A stretch of 64,000 bases of DNA from DATAVB01 sp036267955 (GCA_036267955.1 DATAVB010000115.1:67133-131132), one strand, 5' to 3'; shown: positions 41,632 through 50,014, numbered from the stretch's first letter. Numbers and translations: made by a program. Notes: generated by a model from the sequence alone, not told the origin.

Positions 41632-42992
41632 CCTCGTCAACTGTGGACCATGCCGAGGCGATCGCCACCGCTCAGAAGGTCGCCGACACCGTGCTCTACG
41701 AGGGATACGTGCTCTATCCGTATCGGGCGTCGGGGCAGAAGAACCGGATGCGCTGGCAGTGGGGCGTCCTGGTGCCGGAGCCGAGCAGCGAGTCCGCCGC
41801 CGAGCCGTGGGATTCCCAGACCGAATGCCTCATCGAGCCGCGGGCCGACGGCTGCGAGCTCACCGTGACCTGGCGGTTCCTGCAGATCCGGGACCGCACC
41901 GTCTACCGGGCCGACGGACCGGATTTCGTACCGGTGCAGGCATTGGAATTGACCGACCGGCAGCTGGTCCCGTGGCAGGAAGGCGTCGAGCGCGAGATCA
42001 GCACGACCGTCCCGATCTCCGTACTGCGCAAGGGCGAGCGGGTCGTGCCGTTCGAATTCGCCGCCGGCGAGGAGACCGAGCCGGTGACCGAGAACGGTGT
42101 CGTCCTGGGCCGGCTCAACCGCCGCAGCTGGGAGCTGCGCGGGCGGCTGCGGCTGTCCGTCGTACCGGTGGAGGGACCGTACGGCGCGCTGCGGCTGCGG
42201 ATCGTGGCCGAGAACGTCACCGAACAGATGCCGGAGTGCGGCTCCCGCGAGGAATTGATGCGGTACGCGATGGCCGGCGCGCACGCGATTCTCACCCTCG
42301 ACGGCGGGACCTTCCTGTCGATGGCCGATCCGCCGGAATGGGCCCGGTACGCGGCAAAAGAATGCGCCAACCGCAACACCTGGCCGGTGTTGATCGGCCG
42401 CGGCCGCGCCGACGTGATGCTGTCCTCGCCGATCATCCTGGCCGACTATCCGGAGGTCGCGCCGGAGAGCCCGGGCGATCTCTACGACTCGACCGAGATC
42501 GACGAGATCCTGAGCCTGCGCACGCTGGCGCTCACCGACAGCGAGAAGCGCGAGGCGCGCGGCACCGATCCGCGGGCCGCCGCGGTGATCGACCGGGTCG
42601 ACGCGATGCCGCCGGAAATGCTCGACAAGCTGCACGGCGCCATCCGCTACCTGCGCGGCGACAAGCCGGCCGAGCCGGTGACCGACCCGGGCGACGTGCC
42701 GTGGTGGGACCCGGGCGCGGACGCCTCGGTGTCGCCCGAGACCGATCAGATCGAGGTGGCCGGCCACCTGGTGGGTAACGGCAGCCGGGTGCGGCTCAGC
42801 CCGGGCAGCCACCGTGCTGACGCGCAGGACTTTTTTCTCGACGGCCGGACCGCCACCGTGCACGCCGTCTTCCACGACGTCGACGGCAACGACCATCTCG
42901 CTGTCACGCTGGAGGACGACCCGGCCGCCGATATCGCCCAGACGCACGGGCGGTACCGCTACTTCCGCCCGGACGAGGTGCAGCCGTTATGA
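41628..42992 (+). CDS. Conserved hydrogenase-operon protein of unknown function, 454 residues
   Basis: A large soluble protein with no motif I recognise. The start EAIATAQKVADTVLYEGYVLYPYRASGQKN is notable, with V-L-Y-P-Y-R-A-S as the likely family signature. The middle has TFLSMADPPEWARYAAKECAN and STEIDEILSLRTLALTDSEKREARGTD. The final 75 residues (HLVGNGSRVRLSPG, RTATVHAVFHDVDGNDHLAVTLEDD) look like a small SH3-like barrel. It overlaps neighbours on both sides by 4 bases. Its fixed place suggests an accessory part of the hydrogenase. Confidence 0.75.
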   Translation: MTSSTVDHAEAIATAQKVADTVLYEGYVLYPYRASGQKNRMRWQWGVLVPEPSSESAAEPWDSQTECLIEPRADGCELTVTWRFLQIRDRTVYRADGPDFVPVQALELTDRQLVPWQEGVEREISTTVPISVLRKGERVVPFEFAAGEETEPVTENGVVLGRLNRRSWELRGRLRLSVVPVEGPYGALRLRIVAENVTEQMPECGSREELMRYAMAGAHAILTLDGGTFLSMADPPEWARYAAKECANRNTWPVLIGRGRADVMLSSPIILADYPEVAPESPGDLYDSTEIDEILSLRTLALTDSEKREARGTDPRAAAVIDRVDAMPPEMLDKLHGAIRYLRGDKPAEPVTDPGDVPWWDPGADASVSPETDQIEVAGHLVGNGSRVRLSPGSHRADAQDFFLDGRTATVHAVFHDVDGNDHLAVTLEDDPAADIAQTHGRYRYFRPDEVQPL

Positions 42993-43591
42993 CCCGGGTG
43001 CTGGTCGCCGGGGTCGGCAACATCTTCCTCAGCGACGACGCGTTCGGCGTCGAGGCGGTGACCCGGCTGGCCCGGGAAAGCCTGCCGGCAGGGGTCGAGG
43101 TCGCCGACTTTGGCATCCGCGGAATGCATCTGGCGTACCAACTGCTCGAGGGGTACGACGCGCTGCTGCTCATCGACGCCATGGCGCGGGACAAGGCCCC
43201 CGGCACCGTCACCGTCATCGAACCGGAGCTGGACTCGGCGCCGGACGGTTCGGTGCTCGATGCGCACGGCATGGCGCCGGACGAGGTGGTGGCGCTGATC
43301 GGATCGCTGGCCAGCCAGACCGGCTCGGCCGCGCCGGACCGGATCTACGTCGTGGGCTGCGAGCCGGAGAGCTGCGCGGAGGGCATCGGGCTCAGCCCGG
43401 TCGTCGAGGCGGCGATCGGACCGGCCCTGCAGATCGTACGGGAACTCATCAACCAGGTGATAGAGGAAGGAGGTGGAGACGGTGCTTCGACTCATTCAGG
43501 TGACCGTGCTGCTCGGGGTGGCGGCAGCAGTGGTGGCGTCGCTTCCGGATATCGCGCGGTACTTGAAGATCCGGGACATGTGAGGACCTGA
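42989..43591 (+). CDS. Hydrogenase maturation protease with extended tail
   Basis: 200 residues in the HycI/HybD family. It cuts the C-terminal extension of the large subunit once nickel is in place. Nickel-sensing residues are visible at Asp16 (GNIFLSDDAFGVE), Asp63 (LLLIDAMARD) and His93 (LDAHGMAPDE). Family homology ends near residue 160 (VRELINQVIEE). The last 40 residues are Gly/Ser-rich and coincide with a small gene in another frame (43482-43583), so the tail is probably read-through sequence. Overlaps both neighbours. Confidence 0.9.
   Translation: MTRVLVAGVGNIFLSDDAFGVEAVTRLARESLPAGVEVADFGIRGMHLAYQLLEGYDALLLIDAMARDKAPGTVTVIEPELDSAPDGSVLDAHGMAPDEVVALIGSLASQTGSAAPDRIYVVGCEPESCAEGIGLSPVVEAAIGPALQIVRELINQVIEEGGGDGASTHSGDRAARGGGSSGGVASGYRAVLEDPGHVRT
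43482..43583 (+). CDS. 33-residue membrane peptide, DUF6893-like, nested in the protease 3' end
   Basis: GTG at 43482 has GGAGG eight bases upstream, and the frame is +1 relative to... the protease, ending in TGA at 43581. The product starts MLRLIQVTVLLGVAAAVVAS (one membrane helix) and ends LPDIARYLKIRDM. The L-P-D-I-x-R-Y-L-x-I-R-x-M ending matches the DUF6893 small proteins seen beside actinobacterial hydrogenase genes (from memory). The gene is wholly inside the open frame of the protease, and the next gene starts 8 bases after it. Too short to be called by most gene finders. It may be a membrane anchor for the hydrogenase. Confidence 0.65.
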   Translation: MLRLIQVTVLLGVAAAVVASLPDIARYLKIRDM

Positions 43592-44091
43592 TGGCCCGGT
43601 TCAGGATCGTGCCGGAGCGGTCCCGGGTCACCGCGACGGCGAAATCCAGTGTGCACCCGATCCAGGTGCGGGCGAACTATGTCACCGGGACGGTCGAGGC
43701 GGACATTGTCGACGGTGCGGTGCAATTGACGCCGTCGCCGACAGTGACGATCACCATGGAGCTTGACGATCTGCACGCCGAGAACGCGATGTACGACAGC
43801 GAGCTGAAACGCCGGATCGACGCGCAGCGCTATCCGACTATCACCGGCACACTGACCGAGCTGAAAGACTCAGCTGGGAAATACACCGCACGCGGCGATC
43901 TGAACCTGCACGGCAAAACGTCCACAGTGGATGGAACGGCCACGCTGCGCGTGACGGAGAACGGTTTGGAAGCAAGCGGTGAGCTTGATCTGGATATCCG
44001 GGATTTCGGGCTCACGCCCCCGCGCATGCTGATGCTGCGGGTGTATCCGGAGGTGCACGTAGAAATCGAGCTCGTTGCCGAGCCCGAATAA
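43591..44091 (+). CDS. YceI-family lipocalin-like protein
   Basis: 166 residues, an all-beta lipid-binding fold. FRIVPERSRVTATAKSSVHPI, GTVEADIVDG, and SELKRRIDAQRYPTITGTLTEL are YceI marks. GDLNLHGKT and LTPPRMLMLRVYPEVHVEIEL form the last strands. No signal peptide, so cytoplasmic. Polyisoprenoid or quinone binding is known for family members, which makes a link to electron transfer from the hydrogenase to quinone attractive, but this is inference. ATG overlaps the protease stop (TGATG). Confidence 0.88.
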   Translation: MARFRIVPERSRVTATAKSSVHPIQVRANYVTGTVEADIVDGAVQLTPSPTVTITMELDDLHAENAMYDSELKRRIDAQRYPTITGTLTELKDSAGKYTARGDLNLHGKTSTVDGTATLRVTENGLEASGELDLDIRDFGLTPPRMLMLRVYPEVHVEIELVAEPE

Positions 44092-44101
44092 CTGGACGGT
44101 G

Positions 44102-44329
44102 ATGACAATGAGTGGGCTGAGTGGATTTGTGATCGGCTATCTGGTCGGCACGCGCGCGGGGAAGGCTTCGTTGCGTGAGCTGACCAGCGCGGTGCAGACA
44201 ATCGCGGCCTCGCCGGAGGTTCGCGGGCTCGTGATGACGGCCGGCGCCCTGGCCAGTCGCGCGATCGCGGCGGCGACCGACGATTCCTCCAGCGGTGGCA
44301 GGGCGGTTCCCATCCACCGCGCGGCCTGA
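44102..44329 (+). CDS. YtxH-like small membrane protein
   Basis: About 75 residues. MSGLSGFVIGYLVGTRAGKASLREL is a short glycine-rich membrane segment followed by a helix, similar to YtxH-type proteins (G-Y-x-x-G-T-R-A-G). The remainder is a hydrophilic helix and a Ser/Gly tail. ATG at 44102 chosen; ATG at 44108 is also possible. It sits between yceI and the second hypA in the operon. Function unknown. Confidence 0.65.
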   Translation: MTMSGLSGFVIGYLVGTRAGKASLRELTSAVQTIAASPEVRGLVMTAGALASRAIAAATDDSSSGGRAVPIHRAA

Positions 44330-44358
44330 CCCGACGGGGTCAGGATTCGGCGATCACT

Positions 44359-44709
44359 ATGCACGCTGTCGGCTTGTGCGAAGCGCTTCTGCGTGCGATC
44401 GAACATCGGGCGGGCGGGGTGGAGGTGCGGGCCGTCGAGGTGAAAGTCGGCGTACTGCACGAGGTGTCGGAGTCGTCCCTGCGTGCGACATTTTCGGTCG
44501 TCGCGGCCGGCACGGTCGCGGCCCGAGCGCGGCTCGTGGTGCAGATCGTGCCGGTGCACGCGCGCTGCCGGAGGTGCGATCGGTCCGTGCAAACGTCGGT
44601 CGTCTGCGATTTCTGTGGTTCGCCGGACGTAAGTATCGACGGTGGCGACGAAGTCGTGGTGGAATCGGTGACAGTGGTTGACACTGGTTCACCCTGGGCC
44701 GGGAGGTGA
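44359..44709 (+). CDS. hypA: HypA-like nickel metallochaperone (second copy, divergent)
   Basis: 116 residues. The N-terminus reads M-H-A-V-G-L-C: His2 is kept, but Glu3, part of the nickel site in studied HypA proteins, is Ala. The zinc-binding pairs C-R-R-C and C-D-F-C are complete. EVKVGVLHEVSESSLRATFSVVAAGT matches the HypA core. It is distinct from the canonical hypA at 35457 and is co-located with hypC. It may serve a different step, or its altered site may reduce nickel affinity. Confidence 0.88.
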   Translation: MHAVGLCEALLRAIEHRAGGVEVRAVEVKVGVLHEVSESSLRATFSVVAAGTVAARARLVVQIVPVHARCRRCDRSVQTSVVCDFCGSPDVSIDGGDEVVVESVTVVDTGSPWAGR

Positions 44710-44714
44710 GGCAT

Positions 44715-44984
44715 ATGTGCCTTGGAATTCCGGGTCGCATCATCGAGACGGCCGCGGCCGACGATCTCGCGGTGGTCGACGTGGCCGGTGTCAGCCGGTG
44801 GATCAATACCGGGCTGCTGGCCGAGGAGACTCTGCAGCCCGGTGACTGGATCCTGATCCATCTGGGGTTCGCCGTTGAGCGGATCGACCAGCGGGAGGCC
44901 GCCGCATCGCTGGCCAACCTGCAGGCAACCAGCGAGGCCTACACGGCCGGTCTGGTCAGTCGGGCGGCGCCGCGGTCTCCGTAG
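44715..44984 (+). CDS. hypC: Hydrogenase assembly chaperone HypC
   Basis: 89 residues. The mature N-terminus MCLGIPGRI supplies the conserved Cys2 that works with HypD to carry the Fe(CN)2CO group and that binds the large-subunit precursor. DVAGVSRWINTGLLAEETLQPGDWILIHLGFAVERID is the rest of the family core. ATG at 44715 was chosen because Cys must follow Met. Partner hypD is not in the window. Its 3' end overlaps the convergent PadR gene by 29 bases. Confidence 0.95.
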   Translation: MCLGIPGRIIETAAADDLAVVDVAGVSRWINTGLLAEETLQPGDWILIHLGFAVERIDQREAAASLANLQATSEAYTAGLVSRAAPRSP

Positions 44985-45366
44985 CGTCGTCGAGCGCGGG
45001 GAGGTGCCGGGGCGGATGCGGCGCCGGGCCCCGGGTGGCGACCAGAACCGCGTACCGGTAAAGGAAGTAGTCCAGCTCGCCCCGGGTCTGTTCCAGCGCC
45101 CGCACCCAGGAGGCCAGGTCGGCCAGCCCGGCGGCGGTCAGCTCGTAGGTCCGGCGCAGCGGGCCGGCGGTCGAGGGCTGCCAACTCGACCGCACGAGCC
45201 GCTCGCGCTCAAGTTCGCGCAGCGCGCGATAGACGCTGGCCGATTCCTCCTCGCCCAGCCCGAGCGGCGCCAGCCGGACGACCAGGTCGTACCCGTGGTC
45301 GGCCCGCTCCCTTAGGAGCAGCAGGAGGCATGGTTTCAGGAAACCCTTTGCCCCCAGATATCGCAC
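44956..45366 (-). CDS. PadR-family regulator converging on the hydrogenase operon
   Basis: 136 residues. Winged helix: GFLKPCLLLLLRERADHGYDLVVRLAP, ESASVYRALRELERERLVRSSW, TAGPLRRTYELTAAG. This is the PadR pattern, with the Y-R-x-L-x-x-L-E recognition helix. GTG at 45366 with GGAGAGG upstream was chosen; the upstream frame lacks homology. A dyad GGACGCGC-TG-GCGCGTTC (45428-45445) lies upstream and may be its own operator. Position at the end of the hydrogenase operon makes it a candidate regulator of it. Confidence 0.85.
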   Translation of the reverse strand: MRYLGAKGFLKPCLLLLLRERADHGYDLVVRLAPLGLGEEESASVYRALRELERERLVRSSWQPSTAGPLRRTYELTAAGLADLASWVRALEQTRGELDYFLYRYAVLVATRGPAPHPPRHLPALDDATETAAPPD

Positions 45367-45485
45367 GGCCGCCCTCTCCGTCGAGGTAACACGGTGCCGC
45401 CAACTGTGACCGACGCTACACTCGCCGGGACGCGCTGGCGCGTTCACCGAGCCCAAACCACCTGTTTTGACGGTCAGTGGTCCGT

Positions 45486-46133
45486 TCAGTCCGCCGGCAC
45501 GCTGAAATCGGCGAAGTCGAAACCGGGGGAGACCACGCAGCTGCACAGCACCTCCGCGTCCATGGCCGGCGTCGCGGTTTGCCAGGTGCCGGCCGGAATG
45601 ACCAGTTGGGGTTGCTGACCGGCGGCGAGGTCCGGGCCGAGCACCGTGACCGGGTCGAGCAGTGTGACCGGGTCGAGCGTTGTGAGCGGGGCGGAGCCGG
45701 TGCCGCCGAATCGCAACGCCAACGGGCCGCCCCGGTGCCAGAGATACAGCTCGGTGGAGCGCACCCGGTGCCAGCGGGACGATTCCCCCGGCCGCAGCAG
45801 GAAGTAGATCGCGGTGCCGGTCGGCCGCGAACCGCCGTATCCGGGCGGTTCCAGCGTGACCTCGCTCGCCCAGGTGCGTCGGTACCAGCCGCCTTCCGGG
45901 TGCGGCAGGAGGTCGAGACGCTCGGCGGTCTCCCCGCGCGGTTCGAAGCCGAGGAACCGACCCGCCGGATCCCGGCGGCCGTACCGGACCTCGCCGGTCG
46001 ACGCGGTTACCGCAACGATCTGGTCCGCAGTGCCGGCAAAATGCGCTTCGGCGACCTTTGCTGCCGATTCACCGGCCGGTACGGAGATGCCGCCGCTGTG
46101 GTCGTTTCGCCGGCGCAGCAGGAGATCCGTCAC
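45486..46133 (-). CDS. Cupin-fold DUF985-like protein
   Basis: 215 residues. A cupin beta-barrel is recognisable from LLPHPEGGWYRRTWAS, TAIYFLLRPGESSRWHRVRSTELYLWHRGG and LVIPAGTWQTATP, the DUF985 pattern that resembles nucleoside-sugar epimerase-like cupins. The region LDPVTLLDPVTVLGPD is a short internal repeat and looks like local duplication. Residues 1-60 are unlike the rest and not typical. Overlaps the next gene upstream on the strand by 4 bases. Function unknown. Confidence 0.82.
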   Translation of the reverse strand: MTDLLLRRRNDHSGGISVPAGESAAKVAEAHFAGTADQIVAVTASTGEVRYGRRDPAGRFLGFEPRGETAERLDLLPHPEGGWYRRTWASEVTLEPPGYGGSRPTGTAIYFLLRPGESSRWHRVRSTELYLWHRGGPLALRFGGTGSAPLTTLDPVTLLDPVTVLGPDLAAGQQPQLVIPAGTWQTATPAMDAEVLCSCVVSPGFDFADFSVPAD

Positions 46134-46606
46134 CGATCGTCGTCCCGGCCGCCATCCAGCTTCGCCAATTCGGCGCGGACGAAATCGCGGGTCGCGACGT
46201 CGCCGAGCGCAATCCGGATCGCTGCGATCTCCCGGGCCAGGTATTCGGTGTCGGCGATGGAACGGGTGTTCTGGGCCCGGTCCTCCTCCAGCGAAACCCG
46301 ATCCCGGTCGGTCTGCCGGTTCTGCGCCAGCAGGATCAGCGGCGCCGCATAGGCGGCCTGGGTGGAGAACGCGAGATTGAGCAGGATGAACGGGTATTTG
46401 TCGAAAGCGTCCTTACTGCCCAGCCAGACATTGAGCCCGATCCAGATGACGACCAGCAGCGTCTGGATGATCAGATACCGGGCGGTGCCGAAATAGCGGG
46501 CCAGGCGCTCGGAATACCGGCCGAACACCTCCTCGGTGATCGGGACGTTCAGCCGGTGTCCGACGCCCTTGGGCTGATCCAGTCGCGCGTTAGGACGCCG
46601 CACCAT
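46130..46606 (-). CDS. DUF1003 membrane protein
   Basis: 158 residues. Two membrane helices (LIIQTLLVVIWIGLNVWLG and FILLNLAFSTQAAYAAPLILLAQ) flank a short loop. YPFILLNLAFSTQAAYAAPLIL is the DUF1003 signature. A charged coiled-coil tail (DRDRVSLEEDRAQNTR) follows. It is co-oriented with, and overlaps, the CBS-domain gene as in Mycobacterium and Streptomyces. ATG at 46606 preferred over GTG at 46603. Confidence 0.9.
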   Translation of the reverse strand: MVRRPNARLDQPKGVGHRLNVPITEEVFGRYSERLARYFGTARYLIIQTLLVVIWIGLNVWLGSKDAFDKYPFILLNLAFSTQAAYAAPLILLAQNRQTDRDRVSLEEDRAQNTRSIADTEYLAREIAAIRIALGDVATRDFVRAELAKLDGGRDDDR

Positions 46607-47852
46607 CGGTCGCCCTCTCTCTCCAGTCGGTCGGCAGCAACGCGTCCAGAATGTCGTCGACCGTGACCGCGCCGACGAGGCGGTCGGCATCGTCGACGAC
46701 CGCCGAGGCGACCATGTTGTAGGTGGCGAGCATCTGGCTCACCTCGATCAGCGAGGAGTCGGGGCGGAGCGGGGTCAGGCTCTTGTCCAGCACCGCGCTC
46801 ACCAGTGTCGAGGGAGCCTCGCGCAGCAACCGCTGGATGTGCGCGGTGCCGAGAAATTTCCCGGTCGGGGTCGCCGCGGGCGGACGGCACACGTACACCT
46901 GGCTGGCCAGCGCCGGGCTGAGGTCGGGGTTGCGGACCCGGGCCAGGGCCTCGGCGATGGTGGCGTCGGGGGCGAGTACCACCGGATCGCTGGTCATCAG
47001 GCCGCCGGCGGTGTCGTCGGCGTAGGTCATCAGGCGGCGGACCGGAGCCGCCTCCTCCGGCTCCATCAGTTCCAGCAGCCGGTCCTTCTCCAACTCCGGC
47101 AGATCGGCCAGCAGGTCGGCCGCATCGTCGGGGTCCATCGCCTCGAGCACGTCGGCGGCCCGCTCGTCGGCGAGCATCCCGAGCAGGCTGATCTGGTCGG
47201 CGCCGGGCAGTTCCTCGATGACGTCGGCGAGCCGGTCATCGTCCAGCGCGGAGGCCACCTCGTTGCGGCGCTTGGCCGGCATGTCGCGCAGCGTGGTGGC
47301 GACGTCGGCCGGGCGCATGGTCGCCAGCACCGACAGCAGGCTGGCCGCGCCCTGACTGTCGGTCGCCAGGCTCAACCCGTCCAGCTCGTCCCAGGCCAGT
47401 TGGCGTAGCTGACCGCGCCGGCCGAACCCGCCGGCTGACCGGCCGGTCTCCCGTACGGCGATCCGGGTGACGTCCCACTCGCGGGCGCGGTCGGGCTCCA
47501 TCGCCACGTCCACGACGGTCGCCGGTGTGTCGCTCTCCCGGACCCGGACCCGGCGGTCCAGCAGCTCGCCGAGCACCAGCTGCTCGGCCGCGCGCTGCTC
47601 AAAGCGGCGCAGGCTCACCTTGCCGGTGGCCAGCATGACCGCGTCGGAGTCGAAGCCGGTCACCCGGCCCATCGGGACGAAGATGCGCCGGCGGTGCTGT
47701 AGCTCGACGAGCAGGCCGAGCACCCGCGGCGGCTGATGTCCGGGTCGTTGCATGACGATGACGTCGCGCAACCGCCCCATCTGATCGCCGTTCGGGTCGA
47801 GCACCGGGAGGTTGGCGAGACGGGTGATGAAGACCTTCGTGGTCGCCGGCAC
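46590..47852 (-). CDS. PRC-barrel / MgtE-N / CBS protein (no membrane channel)
   Basis: 420 residues. A PRC-barrel-like start (RLANLPVLDPNGDQMGRLRDVIV), then an MgtE N-terminal superhelix of alternating helices (ADVATTLRDMPAKRRNEVASALDDDR, LADVIEELPGADQISLL), then a CBS pair (YVCRPP, LRPDSSLIEVSQMLATYNMVASAVVDD). The C-terminal membrane channel of true MgtE magnesium transporters is absent, so this is more likely a magnesium- or nucleotide-sensing regulatory protein. Ends with a TAA at 46590. Family arrangement is standard for actinobacteria. Confidence 0.92.
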   Translation of the reverse strand: MPATTKVFITRLANLPVLDPNGDQMGRLRDVIVMQRPGHQPPRVLGLLVELQHRRRIFVPMGRVTGFDSDAVMLATGKVSLRRFEQRAAEQLVLGELLDRRVRVRESDTPATVVDVAMEPDRAREWDVTRIAVRETGRSAGGFGRRGQLRQLAWDELDGLSLATDSQGAASLLSVLATMRPADVATTLRDMPAKRRNEVASALDDDRLADVIEELPGADQISLLGMLADERAADVLEAMDPDDAADLLADLPELEKDRLLELMEPEEAAPVRRLMTYADDTAGGLMTSDPVVLAPDATIAEALARVRNPDLSPALASQVYVCRPPAATPTGKFLGTAHIQRLLREAPSTLVSAVLDKSLTPLRPDSSLIEVSQMLATYNMVASAVVDDADRLVGAVTVDDILDALLPTDWRERATDGAAS

Positions 47853-47982
47853 GGTGAGAGGTTACCGCCGACCCGGGTGCGGACCGACGCCCGATGCCGC
47901 GACGGGCCGGTACCGACTTCGAGCAGGTTGCGCGGGGAGCAGGGTGGCCGGGGTCGCCAGCGTCGCCTGCGAGGATGGGCGG

Positions 47983-48942
47983 GTGCGGGAACGGGTCGGC
48001 GGGCTGCCGCTGCTGGCGGTGCCGGCCACCGTCGATGTCGTCCTTCTCGCGGTGGCGGTCCTGGCCACCTCCAGCGCCGCGCCGTTGATCGCCGCCACTG
48101 CCGCTCCGACGCTGGCCATCGCGTTCTGGCGCAACGCGCTGAGCAGCGCGCTGCTGGTGCCGTGGGCAGCGGCCCGTCGGCGGCCGGAGCTGCGGGCGCT
48201 ACCGCTGCGCGGCTGGCGGTTGTCGGCCTGCGCCGGCGGGTTGCTGGCGGCGCATTTCGGCACCTGGATCCCCAGCCTGGCGCTGACGTCGGTGGCGTCG
48301 TCGACGGCGCTGGTGGCGACCCAACCGGTGTGGGCGGCGGTGATCGCCCGGGTGCGCGGCGACCGGGTGCCGCTCGTCGCCTGGGTCGGCACCGGTCTGT
48401 GTGTCGTCGGGGCGGCGCTGGTGGCCGGGATCGACCTGCAGGTTTCGACCCGCGCCCTCGGCGGCGACCTGCTGGCGCTGGCCGGGGCGGCGATGGCGGC
48501 GGGGTACGTCACGGTGGGGAGTGCCGTACGGAGCGACTCGGGAGCGGAGTCAATAGGGACCGTGCGGAGCGACTCGGGAGCGGAGTCAGCGGTTCGGGTC
48601 GGTGTCAGCACCGTCTCGTACACCGCGATCTGCTATTCGGTGTGTGCCGTGCTGCTCCTGGTGGTGAACCTGCTCGGCGGGCAGCGGCTCGGCGGGTGGG
48701 GCTCGGGCACCTGGCTCAAGCTGGTCGCGCTCACCGTCGGCGCCCAATTGCTGGGGCACTCGCTGGTCAACGTGGCGCTGCGCTCGACCAGTGCCACCGT
48801 GGTGAGCCTCGTCATGCTGCTGGAGGTTCCGGGCGCGGCGCTGATCGCCGCACTGTGGCTGCATCAGGTGCCGGGACCGGCCGCACTGCCCGGATTGGCG
48901 CTGCTGCTCGGCGGTGCGGCCCTCGTGTTGCGGGCCAGATAG
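47983..48942 (+). CDS. EamA-type transporter with two RSDSGAE in-frame inserts
   Basis: 319 residues, about ten membrane helices in two EamA halves (AFWRNALSSALLVPWA, HFGTWIPSLALTSVASSTALVATQPVWAAVI, TSATVVSLVMLLEVPGAALIAALWL). It belongs to the DMT superfamily of metabolite exporters. Between helices 5 and 6, residues 183-202 contain two copies of V-R-S-D-S-G-A-E-S, encoded by a near-identical 24-base DNA unit. The inserts lie in a predicted loop, so the protein could still work. GTG at 47983 with GAGGA upstream. Substrate unknown. Confidence 0.85.
   Translation: MRERVGGLPLLAVPATVDVVLLAVAVLATSSAAPLIAATAAPTLAIAFWRNALSSALLVPWAAARRRPELRALPLRGWRLSACAGGLLAAHFGTWIPSLALTSVASSTALVATQPVWAAVIARVRGDRVPLVAWVGTGLCVVGAALVAGIDLQVSTRALGGDLLALAGAAMAAGYVTVGSAVRSDSGAESIGTVRSDSGAESAVRVGVSTVSYTAICYSVCAVLLLVVNLLGGQRLGGWGSGTWLKLVALTVGAQLLGHSLVNVALRSTSATVVSLVMLLEVPGAALIAALWLHQVPGPAALPGLALLLGGAALVLRAR
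48529..48588. repeat. 24-bp element (two copies, 36-bp period) inserted in frame in an EamA gene
   Basis: CGGAGCGACTCGGGAGC followed by GGAGTCA occurs identically at 48529-48552 and 48565-48588, 36 bases apart. The core GACTC...GAGTC can form a small hairpin. A third copy with two substitutions lies in an unrelated gene at 61773-61796. In both hosts it encodes R-S-D-S-G-A-E. Confidence 0.85.
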
Positions 48943-49171
48943 GATGATTAGTAGGCGTGCCCCACTTGCGGTCCGCGCGGCGAGTCCCTAACCTCGTGGC
49001 TGGTTGCTGTTGTATTTCCTCGAACGTTTAGCGACGCACGCGGAAGTCTGACCGCGTGCGCACTTCTTCGTATGGGCATCGAGCCCTTTCGGCGATCGCC
49101 GCGGGCGACCCGGGACACTGCACAGTGCAAGGTCTCGAAAGAGTATTACCCCACGAAGGAGAAGTACCAGC

Positions 49172-49375
49172 ATGGCTCAGGGCACCGTTAAGTGGTTCAA
49201 CGCCGAAAAGGGTTTCGGTTTCATCGCGCAGGATGGCGGCGGAGCTGACGTGTTCGTTCACTATTCGGCGATCGCCACCGATGGCTACCGCAGCCTCGAC
49301 GAGGACCAGCGCGTCGAGTTCGAGGTCACTCAGGGCCAGAAGGGCCCGCAGGCCGAGCAGGTTCGCCCGCTCTAA
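49172..49375 (+). CDS. cspA: Cold-shock-domain protein (CspA family)
   Basis: 67 residues, an OB-fold RNA/DNA chaperone. GTVKWFNAEKGFGFI and GADVFVHYSAIATDGYRSL contain RNP1 and RNP2 (K-G-F-G-F-I and V-F-V-H-Y). AAGGAGAAG precedes ATG at 49172. The 229-base region upstream has no gene and holds the promoter and a long leader; I see no clear hairpin to call a thermosensor. A strong terminator follows. Confidence 0.96.
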   Translation: MAQGTVKWFNAEKGFGFIAQDGGGADVFVHYSAIATDGYRSLDEDQRVEFEVTQGQKGPQAEQVRPL

Positions 49376-49410
49376 GGCTTGTCAGCACCATTTGCGCTTG
49401 ATGTGAGGGC

Positions 49411-49456
49411 AGCGCCCCGCACCCCGGTTTCCCGGGGGCGGGGCGCTGTCTTTTTT
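49411..49456 (+). terminator. Intrinsic terminator after cspA
   Basis: AGCGCCCCGCACCCCGG (49411-49427) pairs with CCGGGGGCGGGGCGCT (49432-49447) with one bulged A, and is followed by GTCTTTTTT. This is the clearest factor-independent terminator in the window. Confidence 0.92.
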
Positions 49457-49500
49457 GCTGCTGTCTTTCTTGGTGCCGACGCCCTGTGCTGCCGGCCCGC

Positions 49501-49797
49501 TCAGGCCACCGGATGCGACGGGGTGACTGTCACCTGCCACGACCGGCCACAGCGGGCGCAGGACAGGCCCCGCAGGTCGCGCCCACTGTCCACGTACTCG
49601 TGCGTGTAGATGTGGCCATAGCGGGTGCAGTGCCCCAGGGCGTCCTCCCGGTGCACCGCCTCCCGCATCTCGTCGGTGATCTCCAATGGAGCATGTCGCG
49701 GCCAGGTGATCGTTCCGTTCAAGCATCTGCCGGGATGGTTCTCTGGCTGTACGCACACCAGGTCGAGACACCAGTGCGGCCGAAGACATCTGGCCAT
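49501..49797 (-). CDS. Hypothetical Cys/His-containing protein, 98 residues
   Basis: No family recognised. The protein has a Cys/His-rich N-terminus (CLRPHWCLDLVCVQPENHPGRCLNG) and a C-terminal C-A-R-C-G-R-S-W, so it may bind zinc. EITDEMREAVHREDALGHC is a likely helix. ATG at 49797. It converges on cspA across the terminator and is divergent from the Tad operon. The frame is open and has ordinary codon use, but evidence for expression is only moderate. Confidence 0.5.
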   Translation of the reverse strand: MARCLRPHWCLDLVCVQPENHPGRCLNGTITWPRHAPLEITDEMREAVHREDALGHCTRYGHIYTHEYVDSGRDLRGLSCARCGRSWQVTVTPSHPVA

Positions 49798-50014
49798 CAG
49801 TCACCTCCATGAAAATCGACGACATCAGTTCCAGAATGCACCGCTCCGACCGCGTTCCGCGATGCCTTGTTCGCCGTCCTGACGGGACGGTCGGCGCACT
49901 GTCCACAGGTAACCGTCATCGATCCCCACACGGGACGAAACTGACGTACTCTCATGCCCGGTTGGACGGAGTGTGACGGCTTTGTCACGGTGACAGCAGC
50001 AAGGTGAGGTGCGG

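Noticed and set aside
46590..47852. MgtE magnesium channel
   Set aside because: The N-terminal and CBS domains are present but the membrane channel domain is completely missing.
49971..49989. CRP-type site TGTGA...TCAC before the Tad operon
   Set aside because: The spacer is 8 instead of 6 and the right half ends in G; too weak to call, although a plain GTGAC-N6-GTCAC dyad is noted.
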